NCBI RefSeq assembly: GCF_015668515.1
Contig: NZ_JADPFO010000002.1
Coordinates: 66,992-130,991, forward strand
From: Paraclostridium tenue
GTDB taxonomy: Bacteria; Bacillota; Clostridia; Peptostreptococcales; Peptostreptococcaceae
Direction: 5' to 3'
Length of the DNA stretch: 64,000 bases
The notes under the pieces were generated by a model. It saw only the letters and a list, made by a program, of their open reading frames with translations, did not search any database and was not told where the DNA came from. Below are positions 9,326-17,376 of this stretch, piece by piece. The position numbers and the translations under genes are program-made. Every line of letters starts with the position of its first letter. Position 1 is the first letter of the stretch.

Positions 9326-9398
9326 TTCCCCCCTGGGACATAGTATTAAAAATATAAGAAGTTATATTTTGCCTTAAATACTTGCTGCTAGGGGGGAA
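9326..9398 (+). promoter_or_regulatory. Long nested hairpin masking the murA ribosome binding site
   Basis: The base stem is a perfect 9-bp repeat, TTCCCCCCT (9326-9334) with AGGGGGGAA (9390-9398). Inside it, AGTATT (9342-9347) pairs with AATACT (9377-9382), and a perfect 9-bp stem (9349-9357 with 9362-9370) closes on a GAAG tetraloop. The AGGGGGG arm is the murA Shine-Dalgarno sequence (TTG start at 9404), so the folded form would hide it. No T-run follows, which argues against a simple terminator. The pairing is seen in the sequence; a regulatory role is inferred. Confidence 0.6.
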
Positions 9399-9403
9399 TA
9401 ATT

Positions 9404-10657
9404 TTGTCAAAGTATATAATTAATGGGGGCAATAAAGTAGAAGGTAGACTGTCTATAAGAGGAGCTAAAAATTCTGTATTGCCTATAATGGCTGCAGCCA
9501 TATTAAATGAATCTAAGAGCATAATAAATAATATTCCAAATATATCAGATGTTCATGTAATGATAGATATTTTAAAAAGTATAGGATGTAAAGCAAAGTA
9601 TGAAGATTCAACTTTATATTTAGATAGTTCTAATATAGATATTACTAGTGTTAAAGAAGAATATATGAAGATGTTAAGATCATCTATAATTGTTATGGGA
9701 GCTATGATTGGAAGATTTAATGATATAAGTATAAGTTACCCAGGAGGGTGTTCTATAGGTGCTAGACCAATAGATTTACATTTAGATGCATTAAAAACGC
9801 TAGGAGTAAAAATTACAGAAGAAAATGGATATATATACTGTCACAGAGATAATTTAATTGGAAGTACTATAAACTTACAATTTCCTAGTGTTGGGGCAAC
9901 AGAAAATGCAATACTTGCAGCTGTTAAAGCAAAAGGCACAACTATAATAAATAATGCTGCTAAAGAGCCTGAGATTGAAGACTTACAAGAATTTCTAAAT
10001 TCTATGGGAGCAAAAGTTAATGGTGCTGGTACTAGCTGTATTCAAATTGAAGGAGTAGATAAACTACACTCAGTAAATCATACAATAATTCCTGATAGAA
10101 TTGCTATAGGAACTTATATGATAGCTAGTGCTATAACAGGTGGTAATTTAGAGGTAGACAAAGTTATAAAAGCTCATATGGATCCTATAGTTAAAAAATT
10201 AGAAGAAGCAGGTTGTATTATAGAGTATAAAAATAAAGGATTAATAATGAGTCCACCTAAAAAGATAATACCAATAGATATTGTAAAAACATCTCCACAT
10301 CCTGGATTCCCAACAGATATGCAATCCCAGTTAATGACATTGCTTTGCTTAGGAAAAGGGACTAGTGTATTTCATGAAACTATTTTTGAAAATAGATTTA
10401 TGCACTGTGATGAACTCATAAAGATGGGAGCTAATATAATTAATATAACTGAGAATATTTGTATGGTAAAAGGCGTTGATGTTCTTACTGGAGAGAAAGT
10501 AAAAGCAATGGATTTGAGAGGAGGAGCAGCTTTAGTGCTTGCAGGTTTAGTAGCAGAAGGGACAACTGAAGTTTCTAGTATAAATTATATAGAAAGAGGA
10601 TATGAAGATTTTGAGTTTATATTAAGAAATCTTGGAGCAGATATTGAAAAAATATAA
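9404..10657 (+). CDS. murA: UDP-N-acetylglucosamine 1-carboxyvinyltransferase MurA
   Basis: First committed step of peptidoglycan synthesis: transfers enolpyruvate from PEP to UDP-GlcNAc. 417 residues, typical. The catalytic Cys that fosfomycin alkylates is present as Cys116 in PGGCSIGARPIDLHL, so the enzyme should be fosfomycin-sensitive by this criterion. Lys22 lies in the N-terminal RGAKNSVLP motif. TTG start, 7 bases after AGGGGGG. That ribosome site is one arm of the long hairpin upstream. murA between murG and ftsQ matches clusters such as that of B. subtilis. Confidence 0.95.
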   Translation: MSKYIINGGNKVEGRLSIRGAKNSVLPIMAAAILNESKSIINNIPNISDVHVMIDILKSIGCKAKYEDSTLYLDSSNIDITSVKEEYMKMLRSSIIVMGAMIGRFNDISISYPGGCSIGARPIDLHLDALKTLGVKITEENGYIYCHRDNLIGSTINLQFPSVGATENAILAAVKAKGTTIINNAAKEPEIEDLQEFLNSMGAKVNGAGTSCIQIEGVDKLHSVNHTIIPDRIAIGTYMIASAITGGNLEVDKVIKAHMDPIVKKLEEAGCIIEYKNKGLIMSPPKKIIPIDIVKTSPHPGFPTDMQSQLMTLLCLGKGTSVFHETIFENRFMHCDELIKMGANIINITENICMVKGVDVLTGEKVKAMDLRGGAALVLAGLVAEGTTEVSSINYIERGYEDFEFILRNLGADIEKI

Positions 10658-10665
10658 GGTATATT

Positions 10666-10710
10666 AAAAAGAAGTCGAATTAGGTAATGCTATTACGATT
10701 TCTTTTTTGC
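10666..10710 (+). terminator. Intrinsic terminator after murA
   Basis: A stem AAAAAGAAGTCG (10666-10677) pairs with CGATTTCTTTTT (10696-10707), with one G-T wobble. The 3' arm runs into TTTTTT. It separates murA from ftsQ. Confidence 0.75.
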
Positions 10711-10846
10711 ATTTTTTGCATTATATAAAATAAATTGAGAGGGAAAATTCAAAATTAGTAGTATCTTATATATTAAGAATTTAATATATAACACTTAAAT
10801 AATAAACTAAGGAGTAAAATTAAAATTATACAAAAGGTGGGGGCAT

Positions 10847-11581
10847 ATGAGAAAAAGTAGATATAGAATAAATAAAAGAGGCAAGATAACTATATATAGC
10901 TTTATATTATTGATCATATTATTAATATATATTTGTATAAGTAGTAGTATATTTGATTTAAGTGAAGTAATTTTAAAGGGAAATGATAAAATAGTTAAAA
11001 ATGATATAATAAAGATATCATCAATAAAAATAGGTAATAATTTATTTCAATATAATATAAATGAAATAGAAAAAAATATACTTAAGAATCCTTATATTAA
11101 TTATGTAAAGGTAAGCAGAAAAATTCCAAATAAACTGATAATAGAAATAAAAGAAAATACTGAAGATGCTATAATAAAGGTTGATAAAAGATATCTTTAT
11201 ATACAAGAAGACGGATTGATTTTGTCTGAAAAGAATGATATAACCAATAAACATATACCTATAATAAAGGGAATTGAGCTTAAAGAAAAAGATATAAATA
11301 CCTTTATAAAAACAAATAATAATAATCAAGATTTATTAATAAAAACTTTAAAAATTTTAAAAGATAATAAAATGCTAAGAGAAATTAAAACCATAGATAT
11401 TAAAAAAAATTATATAAATATGGAAAATACAGATGATATAAAAATAACTATGAAGTTAGATGAAAATATACAATACAATGTAAAACGATTGAATGAGATA
11501 TTAATAGATTTAAAATCAAATAATATTAAAAAAGGAAATGTTAATTTGGTTAGTAAAGAACAAGCGGTGTATTCTCCTTGA
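10847..11581 (+). CDS. ftsQ: Cell division protein FtsQ/DivIB
   Basis: 244-residue bitopic protein. A short basic cytoplasmic N-terminus (RKSRYRINKRGK) is followed by one membrane segment at about 16-36. A POTRA-type domain comes next (SSSIFDLSEVILKGNDKIVK to NPYINYVKVSRKIPNKLII, about 38-100), then a beta domain. The pattern of a 'GN..I....I' POTRA core followed by 'P..L.I.I.E' is characteristic. FtsQ links FtsL/DivIC to the divisome at the outer face of the membrane. It has a strong AAGGTGGGGG site. Downstream, the DUF881 and sbp genes usual before ftsZ are missing or decayed. Confidence 0.9.
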   Translation: MRKSRYRINKRGKITIYSFILLIILLIYICISSSIFDLSEVILKGNDKIVKNDIIKISSIKIGNNLFQYNINEIEKNILKNPYINYVKVSRKIPNKLIIEIKENTEDAIIKVDKRYLYIQEDGLILSEKNDITNKHIPIIKGIELKEKDINTFIKTNNNNQDLLIKTLKILKDNKMLREIKTIDIKKNYINMENTDDIKITMKLDENIQYNVKRLNEILIDLKSNNIKKGNVNLVSKEQAVYSP

Positions 11582-11756
11582 TATAAGGAATCATTGAAAT
11601 ATCCAAGTTTATATATTAATTTTTAAAAGGAATTTTGTTGGATTTATATAAATATTGAAGAAAAAGATACGATATTTATAAATTCTTATAAAAAACATAC
11701 ATAAAAAACTTGAATAATGTAGGTATTTCAAAGTAAAATATAAAAGGTGAATATTT

Positions 11757-12065
11757 ATGATATGGATAATTGGAGGCATTGCATAAGTTATAATAATTAC
11801 ATATTATATTCCAATAGCATATATAATGGCTTATGTCGTTGGTATATAAAATCAAGTTTTGACAGTAAATATAACAATATTATATTTATAACTGAATTTT
11901 TTGCAATATATTAATTGCAATGTTTTATATTATATAGGATAGAGATTAGAAAAATTTATGTATTATTAAGTCATATTAGTGTTTAGAATAAGATTATTTG
12001 ACAATTTGTTAATTATAAGCAGATATATTATATCCAATTTATCAAATAAAAAAAGAGGAAAATAA
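11757..12065 (+). pseudogene. sbp: Decayed small basic protein (Sbp, DUF1290) gene
   Basis: The 588-base gap between ftsQ and ftsZ holds the remains of a gene. One frame, starting at an ATG behind AAGGTG, reads through five in-frame stops (11784, 11847, 11889, 11940, 11967) to a final TAA at 12063. Around the stops the translation still matches Sbp/DUF1290. Examples are YYIPIAY near the N-terminus (family: IP.AY) and, at the end, YYIG-stop-RLEKFMYY followed by VFRIRLFDNLLIISRYII (family: YIGDRLG.DLYLA, then VFGVRIFQNLAIIRR). The frame is about 102 codons against 110-120 usually. Sbp sits just upstream of ftsA/ftsZ in B. subtilis, so position agrees. Function is presumably lost. Confidence 0.72.
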
Positions 12066-12094
12066 ACTTTTTTGTGGAATAAGTTAGTTAAATA

Positions 12095-12125
12095 TTAACA
12101 AAATGCTAATATAAAATGATATAAT
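12095..12125 (+). promoter_or_regulatory. Candidate ftsZ promoter (extended -10)
   Basis: TG-A-TATAAT at 12117-12125 is a perfect extended -10 element, 45 bases before the ftsZ start. TTAACA at 12095-12100 is a plausible -35, although 19 bases of spacing is long. An extended -10 tolerates this. Confidence 0.5.
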
Positions 12126-12169
12126 TAATACATAGATTTACTTTGAATATTAAATAAGGAGGTTTATAG

Positions 12170-13342
12170 ATGCTAAACTTTGACGTAGAAATGGATAACT
12201 TTGCAAAAATCAAAGTAATAGGCGTAGGTGGCGGTGGAAATAACGCTGTCAATAGAATGGTTGAAGCACAACTTAAAGGTGTTGAATTTATAGCTGTTAA
12301 TACAGATAAACAAGCTTTATATACATCTAAAGCTGAGCACAAGATCCAAGTTGGTGAAAAACTTACAAGGGGTCTAGGAGCAGGAGCTAACCCAGAAGTT
12401 GGGAAGAAATCTGCAGAAGAAAGTAAAGATGAAATAATAAAAGTCCTTGAAGGTGCGGATATGGTATTTGTAACTGCAGGAATGGGTGGAGGAACAGGAA
12501 CAGGAGCTGCCCCAGTAGTTGCTCAACTAGCAAAAGAAATGGGTATACTTACTGTAGGAGTTGTAACTAAGCCTTTTGCATTTGAAGGTAAAGTAAGAAT
12601 GAAAAATGCAGAACAAGGTATAAAAGAATTAAAAACTAAAGTTGATACTCTAATAACTATACCTAATGATAGATTATTACAAATAGTTCAAAAAAATACA
12701 TCTATGCTAGAAGCTTTCTCTATAGCAGATGATGTATTAAAACAAGGTATAGAGTCAATATCTGATCTTATAGCTGCCCCTGGATTAATAAACTTAGACT
12801 TTGCAGATGTTCAGTCTATAATGAAAGAAAAAGGGTTAGCTCATATGGGAATGGGAAAAGCACAAGGTGAAAATAGAGCTATAGAAGCAGCAACTCAAGC
12901 TATACAATCACCATTATTAGAAACATCTATAAAAGGAGCTAAAGGTGTCTTACTTAATATAACAGGTGGAGCTAATCTAGGACTATTTGAAATAAATGAA
13001 GCTTCAACATTAGTTCAAGAGTCTTGCGATTCTGAAGCCAACATAATATTTGGAGCTACAATAAAAGAAGACTTAAAGGATGATCTTGTTATAACAGTAA
13101 TAGCTACTGGATTTGAAGATGGACAAGATATGGAATTAGATTTTAATAGAAATAGTGGGATGAACCAAAATCAAGGATTTCAACAACCTAATATAAACCA
13201 TAATATGGCAAGAGAAGTTCAAAGACCAGTAATGCAAGAACCAAAGAGAGAAGAAGAACCTGTTGCTAAACAAAGCGCAAGTCCATCATATATAGAAAAT
13301 GATGATATGGAAATACCAACATTCCTAAGAAGAAGAAGATAA
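12170..13342 (+). CDS. ftsZ: Cell division GTPase FtsZ
   Basis: Tubulin-like GTPase that forms the cytokinetic Z-ring. 390 residues. The GTPase signature is [16 protein letters not shown] (about residue 100), an N-terminal [11 protein letters not shown] loop binds nucleotide, and [11 protein letters not shown] is the T7 catalytic loop. A Gln/Asn/Glu-rich linker (about 322-375) leads to the conserved C-terminal peptide [12 protein letters not shown], which binds membrane tethers such as SepF or FtsA. sepF is in this window at 32797, but no ftsA is found near ftsZ. AAGGAGG ribosome site and an extended -10 promoter lie upstream. Confidence 0.98.
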   Translation: MLNFDVEMDNFAKIKVIGVGGGGNNAVNRMVEAQLKGVEFIAVNTDKQALYTSKAEHKIQVGEKLTRGLGAGANPEVGKKSAEESKDEIIKVLEGADMVFVTAGMGGGTGTGAAPVVAQLAKEMGILTVGVVTKPFAFEGKVRMKNAEQGIKELKTKVDTLITIPNDRLLQIVQKNTSMLEAFSIADDVLKQGIESISDLIAAPGLINLDFADVQSIMKEKGLAHMGMGKAQGENRAIEAATQAIQSPLLETSIKGAKGVLLNITGGANLGLFEINEASTLVQESCDSEANIIFGATIKEDLKDDLVITVIATGFEDGQDMELDFNRNSGMNQNQGFQQPNINHNMAREVQRPVMQEPKREEEPVAKQSASPSYIENDDMEIPTFLRRRR

Positions 13343-13362
13343 TACTATCTTCTTTTTTTTTG
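13329..13362 (+). terminator. Intrinsic terminator overlapping the ftsZ stop codon
   Basis: AGAAGAT (13334-13340) pairs with ATCTTCT (13347-13353), then a run of T. The Arg-rich coding end of ftsZ supplies the 5' arm. Confidence 0.75.
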
Positions 13363-13399
13363 CGATTTTTTGTTTTTTTAAATAATAAATTAATTATAA

Positions 13400-13446
13400 T
13401 TCGACTATCAATTATGACATAAAACTCATTTAACCTAAACTATAAT
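13400..13446 (+). promoter_or_regulatory. Candidate Spo0A-dependent spoIIG promoter
   Basis: TATAAT (13441-13446) lies 21 bases downstream of ATGACA (13414-13419). TTCGACT (13400-13406) is one base off the reverse complement of a Spo0A box. An over-long spacer with Spo0A boxes is the known design of the B. subtilis spoIIG promoter. Match by eye. Confidence 0.4.
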
Positions 13447-13469
13447 ATAGATAAATGCTTTAAGGGGGG

Positions 13470-14312
13470 ATGATAGTGTATGTAGAATATTATGCAATTG
13501 AGAACTTATTAATAAATTATATTATAATAAGTTGTACATCAATATTAACTAAAAATTATAATTCTAATAAAAAAAAATGGACAGGGGCAATAGTCGGAAT
13601 GATATACGCTATTGCTTATTTACTTCCAAATTTAGATTTAATTTTTACACTACCCATGAAAATATTATTGATACTGACTATTGCGAAGATAAGTTTTGAT
13701 TATAAAGATTTAAAAGATTATATAAGAATTTTGGTTGTATTTTATTTTGTTAATATATTTATAGCCGGAAGTTCATTTTTTATAATATATTTTACAGGGA
13801 TTAGTCATATAAATATATCTTTAATAATTTTAATATCGTATATAAGTGGAATTATTCTTAAATATATTTATAAAGATATAAAGGAATTAAAATACTTAAA
13901 TAGTATGAAAAAAGATATAAAAGTGTGTATAGATAAAAATGAATTAGAGCTTAGGGCTTTAATCGATACAGGGAATTTATTAAAAGATCCCATAACAAAG
14001 GACGAAGTAGTAATTATAAGTGCTAATAAATTATATGAAATTTTACCTAAAGAATTACAAAAAATAGATTTAAAAAATATTAGTATTAATACTGTTAATG
14101 ATGTTATAGATGAGATTGGTGAAGATGTATATTATAGAATTAGAATTATACCTGTGAGACAAATAAATGATGAGAATTTAGTAATAGGAATAAAATCAGA
14201 TTACATAGAAATAGATGGCAAAAAGATACCTAATGTTATTTTAGGTTTATCAAATTTTAAAGAGGATGGATATAGTGCTATTTTAAATCCACAACTATTA
14301 ATGGGTATATAA
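13470..14312 (+). CDS. spoIIGA: Sigma-E processing aspartic peptidase SpoIIGA
   Basis: Membrane protease that removes the pro-sequence of sigma-E in the mother cell after a signal from the forespore. 280 residues. Five hydrophobic segments fill about residues 8-145. A cytoplasmic protease domain follows with the aspartyl motif LIDTGN, catalytic Asp166. The N-terminus aligns in register with the family pattern M-x-[IV]-Y-[LV]-[DE], which supports the ATG at 13470. The AAGGGGGG ribosome site abuts that ATG, however, and better fits an in-frame GTG at 13476, so the start could be two codons later. sigE, the substrate, follows after 18 bases. Confidence 0.9.
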   Translation: MIVYVEYYAIENLLINYIIISCTSILTKNYNSNKKKWTGAIVGMIYAIAYLLPNLDLIFTLPMKILLILTIAKISFDYKDLKDYIRILVVFYFVNIFIAGSSFFIIYFTGISHINISLIILISYISGIILKYIYKDIKELKYLNSMKKDIKVCIDKNELELRALIDTGNLLKDPITKDEVVIISANKLYEILPKELQKIDLKNISINTVNDVIDEIGEDVYYRIRIIPVRQINDENLVIGIKSDYIEIDGKKIPNVILGLSNFKEDGYSAILNPQLLMGI

Positions 14313-14330
14313 TTTTTTAAGGGGGAGAGA

Positions 14331-15065
14331 TTGTTGAAGAAATTGATAAAATTAAAGACAAAATGTATAAGTTATTTTTTTAGAGTTTTATCCAAACTCG
14401 GTTTATTAAAGGCAAAAGGGCTTTATTATTTAGGCGGTGTAAATATATTACCACCACCTCTTTCAAGTAAAGAAGAAGCTGAGTTACTTAAAAATTTAGA
14501 AAGTGATGAGAGTATAAAAACTATATTGATAGAAAGAAATCTTAGATTGGTAGTTTATATATCTAGAAAATTTGAAAATACAGGAATTGATGTTGAAGAT
14601 TTAATATCTATAGGAACTATTGGTTTAATAAAAGCTGTAAACACATTTAAACTAAATAAAAATATAAAATTAGCTACATATGCTTCTAGATGTATAGAAA
14701 ATGAGATACTTATGTATTTAAGAAAAAATAACAAAAAAAAGTCAGAGGTATCATTTGATGAACCTCTAAATATAGATTTAGATGGAAATGAGTTGCTATT
14801 GTCTGATATATTAGGTACTGAAAATGATGAAATATATAAGGTAATAGAAGAAGAGATAGATAAAGATTTATTGGTTATGGCATTAGATAGACTATCAGAT
14901 AGAGAAAAGCAAATTATGGAACTTAGATTTGGATTAGCTAGCAAAGGAGAAGAAAGAACTCAAAAAGAAGTAGCTACAATGTTAGGCATTTCCCAATCTT
15001 ATATCTCTAGATTAGAGAAAAAAATAATATCTAGATTGAAAAAAGAGATGAAAAAGTTTGTTTAG
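14331..15065 (+). CDS. sigE: Sporulation sigma factor sigma-E (pro-form)
   Basis: Mother-cell sigma factor made as an inactive precursor. 244 residues. A hydrophobic/basic pro-region of about 27-29 residues precedes [14 protein letters not shown]. Region 2 follows ([53 protein letters not shown]), then region 4 ([19 protein letters not shown] and a helix-turn-helix ending [16 protein letters not shown]). TTG start; two successive TTG codons (14331, 14334) are possible, with GGGGGAG just upstream. It lies between spoIIGA and sigG as in other sporulating Firmicutes. Confidence 0.95.
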   Translation: MLKKLIKLKTKCISYFFRVLSKLGLLKAKGLYYLGGVNILPPPLSSKEEAELLKNLESDESIKTILIERNLRLVVYISRKFENTGIDVEDLISIGTIGLIKAVNTFKLNKNIKLATYASRCIENEILMYLRKNNKKKSEVSFDEPLNIDLDGNELLLSDILGTENDEIYKVIEEEIDKDLLVMALDRLSDREKQIMELRFGLASKGEERTQKEVATMLGISQSYISRLEKKIISRLKKEMKKFV

Positions 15066-15155
15066 CTTATAAATAATTCTACTTAGAAAGTATAAAAATA
15101 TATGATATGTAAATAATTGTATAAGAAATACTTTTTAAGAGAGGACTGAGATAAA

Positions 15156-15929
15156 ATGCAAATAAATAAAGTTGAAATCTGTGGAGTAAATACCTCTGAG
15201 TTACCAGTTCTTAAAAATAATCAAATGAAAGAACTTCTTATTAAGATAAAAGATGGAGATGAAGTTGCAAGACAAGAATTTGTAAGAGGCAATTTAAGAT
15301 TAGTTTTGAGTGTCATCCAGAAGTTTAATAATAGAGGGGAAAATATCGATGATTTATTTCAAATAGGTTGTATAGGACTTATAAAAGCAATTGATAACTT
15401 TGACTTAAGTCAAAATGTAAGATTTTCAACTTATGCAGTCCCTATGATTATAGGTGAGATAAGAAGGTATCTAAGGGATAATAATCCTATAAGAGTAAGT
15501 AGATCTTTAAAAGATATTGCATATAAAGCTCTTCAGGTAAGAGAAAGATTAGTAAGATCTAACTCTAAGGAACCAACTGTTTCAGAGATAGCAAAAGAGC
15601 TAGAGTTAGATGTAGAAGATGTAGTTATGGCTCTAGATGCTATACAAGATCCTATATCATTATTTGATCCTGTATATCAAGATAATGGAGATGCAATATT
15701 TGTTATGGATCAAGTTCAAGATAAAAAAGATACAGATGAAAATTGGCTACAAGAAATAGCTCTTAAGGAAGCTATAAAAAAACTAAATGGTAGAGAAAGA
15801 TTAGTTTTAGATTTAAGGTTTTATAAAGGAAGAACTCAGATTGAAGTAGCTGATGAAATTGGTATTTCTCAGGCACAAGTTTCTAGGATAGAAAAAAATG
15901 CATTAAAAAATATGAGAAAATATATATGA
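15156..15929 (+). CDS. sigG: Late forespore sigma factor sigma-G
   Basis: 257-residue sigma-70 family member. It opens with the sigma-G-typical stretch KVEICGVNTSELPVLKN. Region 2 is DLFQIGCIGLIKAIDNFDLSQNVRFSTYAVPMIIGEIRRYLRD read in parts. Region 3 includes PTVSEIAKEL, and the region 4 helix-turn-helix ends in ADEIGISQAQVSRIEK. Sigma-G directs late forespore transcription (small acid-soluble proteins, germination genes). It is preceded by a 90-base gap after sigE, which allows a separate promoter. A strong terminator closes the cluster. Confidence 0.95.
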   Translation: MQINKVEICGVNTSELPVLKNNQMKELLIKIKDGDEVARQEFVRGNLRLVLSVIQKFNNRGENIDDLFQIGCIGLIKAIDNFDLSQNVRFSTYAVPMIIGEIRRYLRDNNPIRVSRSLKDIAYKALQVRERLVRSNSKEPTVSEIAKELELDVEDVVMALDAIQDPISLFDPVYQDNGDAIFVMDQVQDKKDTDENWLQEIALKEAIKKLNGRERLVLDLRFYKGRTQIEVADEIGISQAQVSRIEKNALKNMRKYI

Positions 15930-15934
15930 AATTT

Positions 15935-15968
15935 TATGCAAAGGCGAATCCGCTTTTGCATATTTTTT
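15935..15968 (+). terminator. Intrinsic terminator after sigG
   Basis: A 12-bp stem (15935-15946 with 15951-15962) with an AATC loop and seven T after it. It insulates the sigma genes from the agr cassette. Confidence 0.9.
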
Positions 15969-15992
15969 TATTTGTAGAAGATAGTATATTAA

Positions 15993-16021
15993 TTGTAAAA
16001 GAATGTAAATTATGCTATACT
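15993..16021 (+). promoter_or_regulatory. Promoter of the agr-like cassette
   Basis: TTGTAA (15993-15998), a 17-base spacer, then TG-C-TATACT (16013-16021), an extended -10. It lies between the sigG terminator and the first cassette gene. It overlaps an upstream in-frame ATG at 16012, which therefore cannot be the start. Confidence 0.65.
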
Positions 16022-16056
16022 TTATTGTGTATTATCTAAGAAAAAAGGAGAATTTA

Positions 16057-16518
16057 ATGCTAAGTTCGTCATTATCATATATTTTTATTAGAAGTTTTCC
16101 AGAAAGCGTACTTTTAATATTAGCTGGGTATATTTTATTTAATTTAAAAATTGATATAATAGATGTTTTGAAAAATTCTATATTGTATTTAATTATTTTA
16201 ACTTTTATTAGAATGATGCCGATAAGCTTTGGAATACATACCGTTTTAAGTATGTTTGTAATAGGTATAATTTTTTATAAATTAAAAAATCAACAAATTA
16301 TAACGACTATATTAAATATAGCTAAAATTTATATATGCTTAGCAATTAGTGAAGGGATATATATGATTATAGCTAATTGTGTTTTTAAAATACCAACACA
16401 AGTTTTAACTGCTAATACAAGTGTATATAGTGCGTTATTAGCGCTCCCTTCTTTGTTGATATTTATTTTATTAATTATTGTAATAAAATTAATTACTAAA
16501 AAGTTAAACAGGGGTTAG
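16057..16518 (+). CDS. Small polytopic membrane protein resembling an AgrC sensor domain without kinase
   Basis: 153 residues, almost entirely hydrophobic, with about five or six membrane segments and a basic end (KLITKKLNRG). The stretch from RSFPESVLLILAGYILFNLKID to FIRMMPISFGIHT has the feel of the N-terminal membrane domain of AgrC-like histidine kinases in clostridia. The gene stops where a dimerisation and kinase domain would begin. The start at ATG 16057 is set by AAAAAAGGAG just upstream; the in-frame ATG at 16012 lies inside the -10 element. It ends 6 bases before agrB, so both are cotranscribed. A receptor or an AgrB helper role is inferred. No exact family name can be given. Confidence 0.6.
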   Translation: MLSSSLSYIFIRSFPESVLLILAGYILFNLKIDIIDVLKNSILYLIILTFIRMMPISFGIHTVLSMFVIGIIFYKLKNQQIITTILNIAKIYICLAISEGIYMIIANCVFKIPTQVLTANTSVYSALLALPSLLIFILLIIVIKLITKKLNRG

Positions 16519-16524
16519 AAGTAT

Positions 16525-17166
16525 ATGAGTATGATAGAAAACGTTTCAAATAGTATAGCGACAAAAATTGGAGAAAAGGCGAACAAGTCAAAAGATGAAA
16601 TAGAAGTTATGAATTATGGACTGTTCATATGTTTACATACTATTGTAGCTTTTATAATCACCATAATTATAGGAATATTAATAGGAAGATTAAAGGAAAT
16701 GCTTATAATTACTTTAGTTGCATCAAGCTTAAAAAGATGTTCAGGAGGTGTACATGCAACTTCACCTAATAGATGTCTTATAATAGGATTGATGTTTAGT
16801 GTAATTTTAACTTATATTTGCGAGATATTTAATATATATGGGGATAGCCTGTTTATATATTTATTTAGTTTAATAATCATTGCTTTTTGCTATTATATAT
16901 TTTATAAGAAAGCACCAGTAGGTACTAAAAATAAGCCTCTTAAAAAAGAGTCTACTAGAAAAAAACTTAGAAAAAAAGTATTTAGATTACTTAATTTATA
17001 TATTGTGATTATAATTTTATGTATTTTAGTTGGACAAACTGAATTTATTAAATATAATTTAACTAGTTTTATATATTGTATAGAATTAGGAATTATATTG
17101 CAAACAATATCATTAACTAAGCTAGGAGAAACAATTATACTAAAAATAGATTGTTTTCTTAAATAA
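16525..17166 (+). CDS. agrB: AgrB-type membrane peptidase that processes a cyclic autoinducer peptide
   Basis: 213-residue AgrB-family cysteine endopeptidase with several membrane segments. The catalytic pair is visible in KRCSGGVHATSPNRCLI as His77 and Cys84, the same numbers as in Staphylococcus aureus AgrB. A basic loop GTKNKPLKKESTRKKLRKK separates the later membrane segments. AgrB cleaves the C-terminal tail of AgrD and forms the thiolactone ring. The start may be either ATG at 16525 or the in-frame ATG at 16531. The peptide gene agrD follows after 23 bases, and a sensor-like gene precedes it. No agrC kinase or agrA regulator is adjacent. Confidence 0.92.
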   Translation: MSMIENVSNSIATKIGEKANKSKDEIEVMNYGLFICLHTIVAFIITIIIGILIGRLKEMLIITLVASSLKRCSGGVHATSPNRCLIIGLMFSVILTYICEIFNIYGDSLFIYLFSLIIIAFCYYIFYKKAPVGTKNKPLKKESTRKKLRKKVFRLLNLYIVIIILCILVGQTEFIKYNLTSFIYCIELGIILQTISLTKLGETIILKIDCFLK

Positions 17167-17189
17167 AAAATTTTTAAGGGGGATTAGTT

Positions 17190-17309
17190 ATGAACTTTTT
17201 AGTGAATTTATTCTCAGATTTTGCAACATCTTTAGGTAATGGGGCATCTACAATGTGTACTATGATTTTCTTTGAACCAGAAATGCCAAAATCATTAAGA
17301 GAAGAATAA
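17190..17309 (+). CDS. agrD: AgrD-type autoinducer peptide precursor (39 residues)
   Basis: Short gene directly after agrB with AAGGGGG 8 bases before the ATG. The protein has three parts as in AgrD. The first is an amphipathic leader (MNFLVNLFSDFATSLG), very like S. aureus MNTLFNLFFDFITGI. The second is a core around Cys23 (STMCTMIF). The third is an acidic tail FEPEMPKSLREE, matching DEVEVPKEL. By this alignment the predicted signal is a thiolactone ring of Cys-Thr-Met-Ile-Phe (residues 23-27) with an unknown number of residues before the Cys. A six-residue ring ending at Phe28 is also possible. Confidence 0.9.
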   Translation: MNFLVNLFSDFATSLGNGASTMCTMIFFEPEMPKSLREE

Positions 17310-17315
17310 TTAAAA

Positions 17316-17345
17316 TAAACCATAAGGAAGAATCCTTATGGTTTA
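17316..17345 (+). terminator. Terminator or attenuator after agrD
   Basis: A perfect 13-bp stem (17316-17328 with 17333-17345) with an AGAA loop, but only a short T-run. It probably lowers expression of the following GGDEF/HD-GYP gene relative to agrBD. Confidence 0.65.
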
Positions 17346-17376
17346 TTAATTGATAAAAGACATTTAGGAGAAGGCT

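Noticed and set aside
11582-11756. Possible remains of a DUF881 gene before the sbp relic
   Set aside because: I could not align any frame of this AT-rich stretch with DUF881; it holds nothing I can support.
16012-16056. Longer N-terminus for the first agr-cassette protein
   Set aside because: The ATG at 16012 falls inside the -10 element of the promoter, and the good ribosome site is before 16057.
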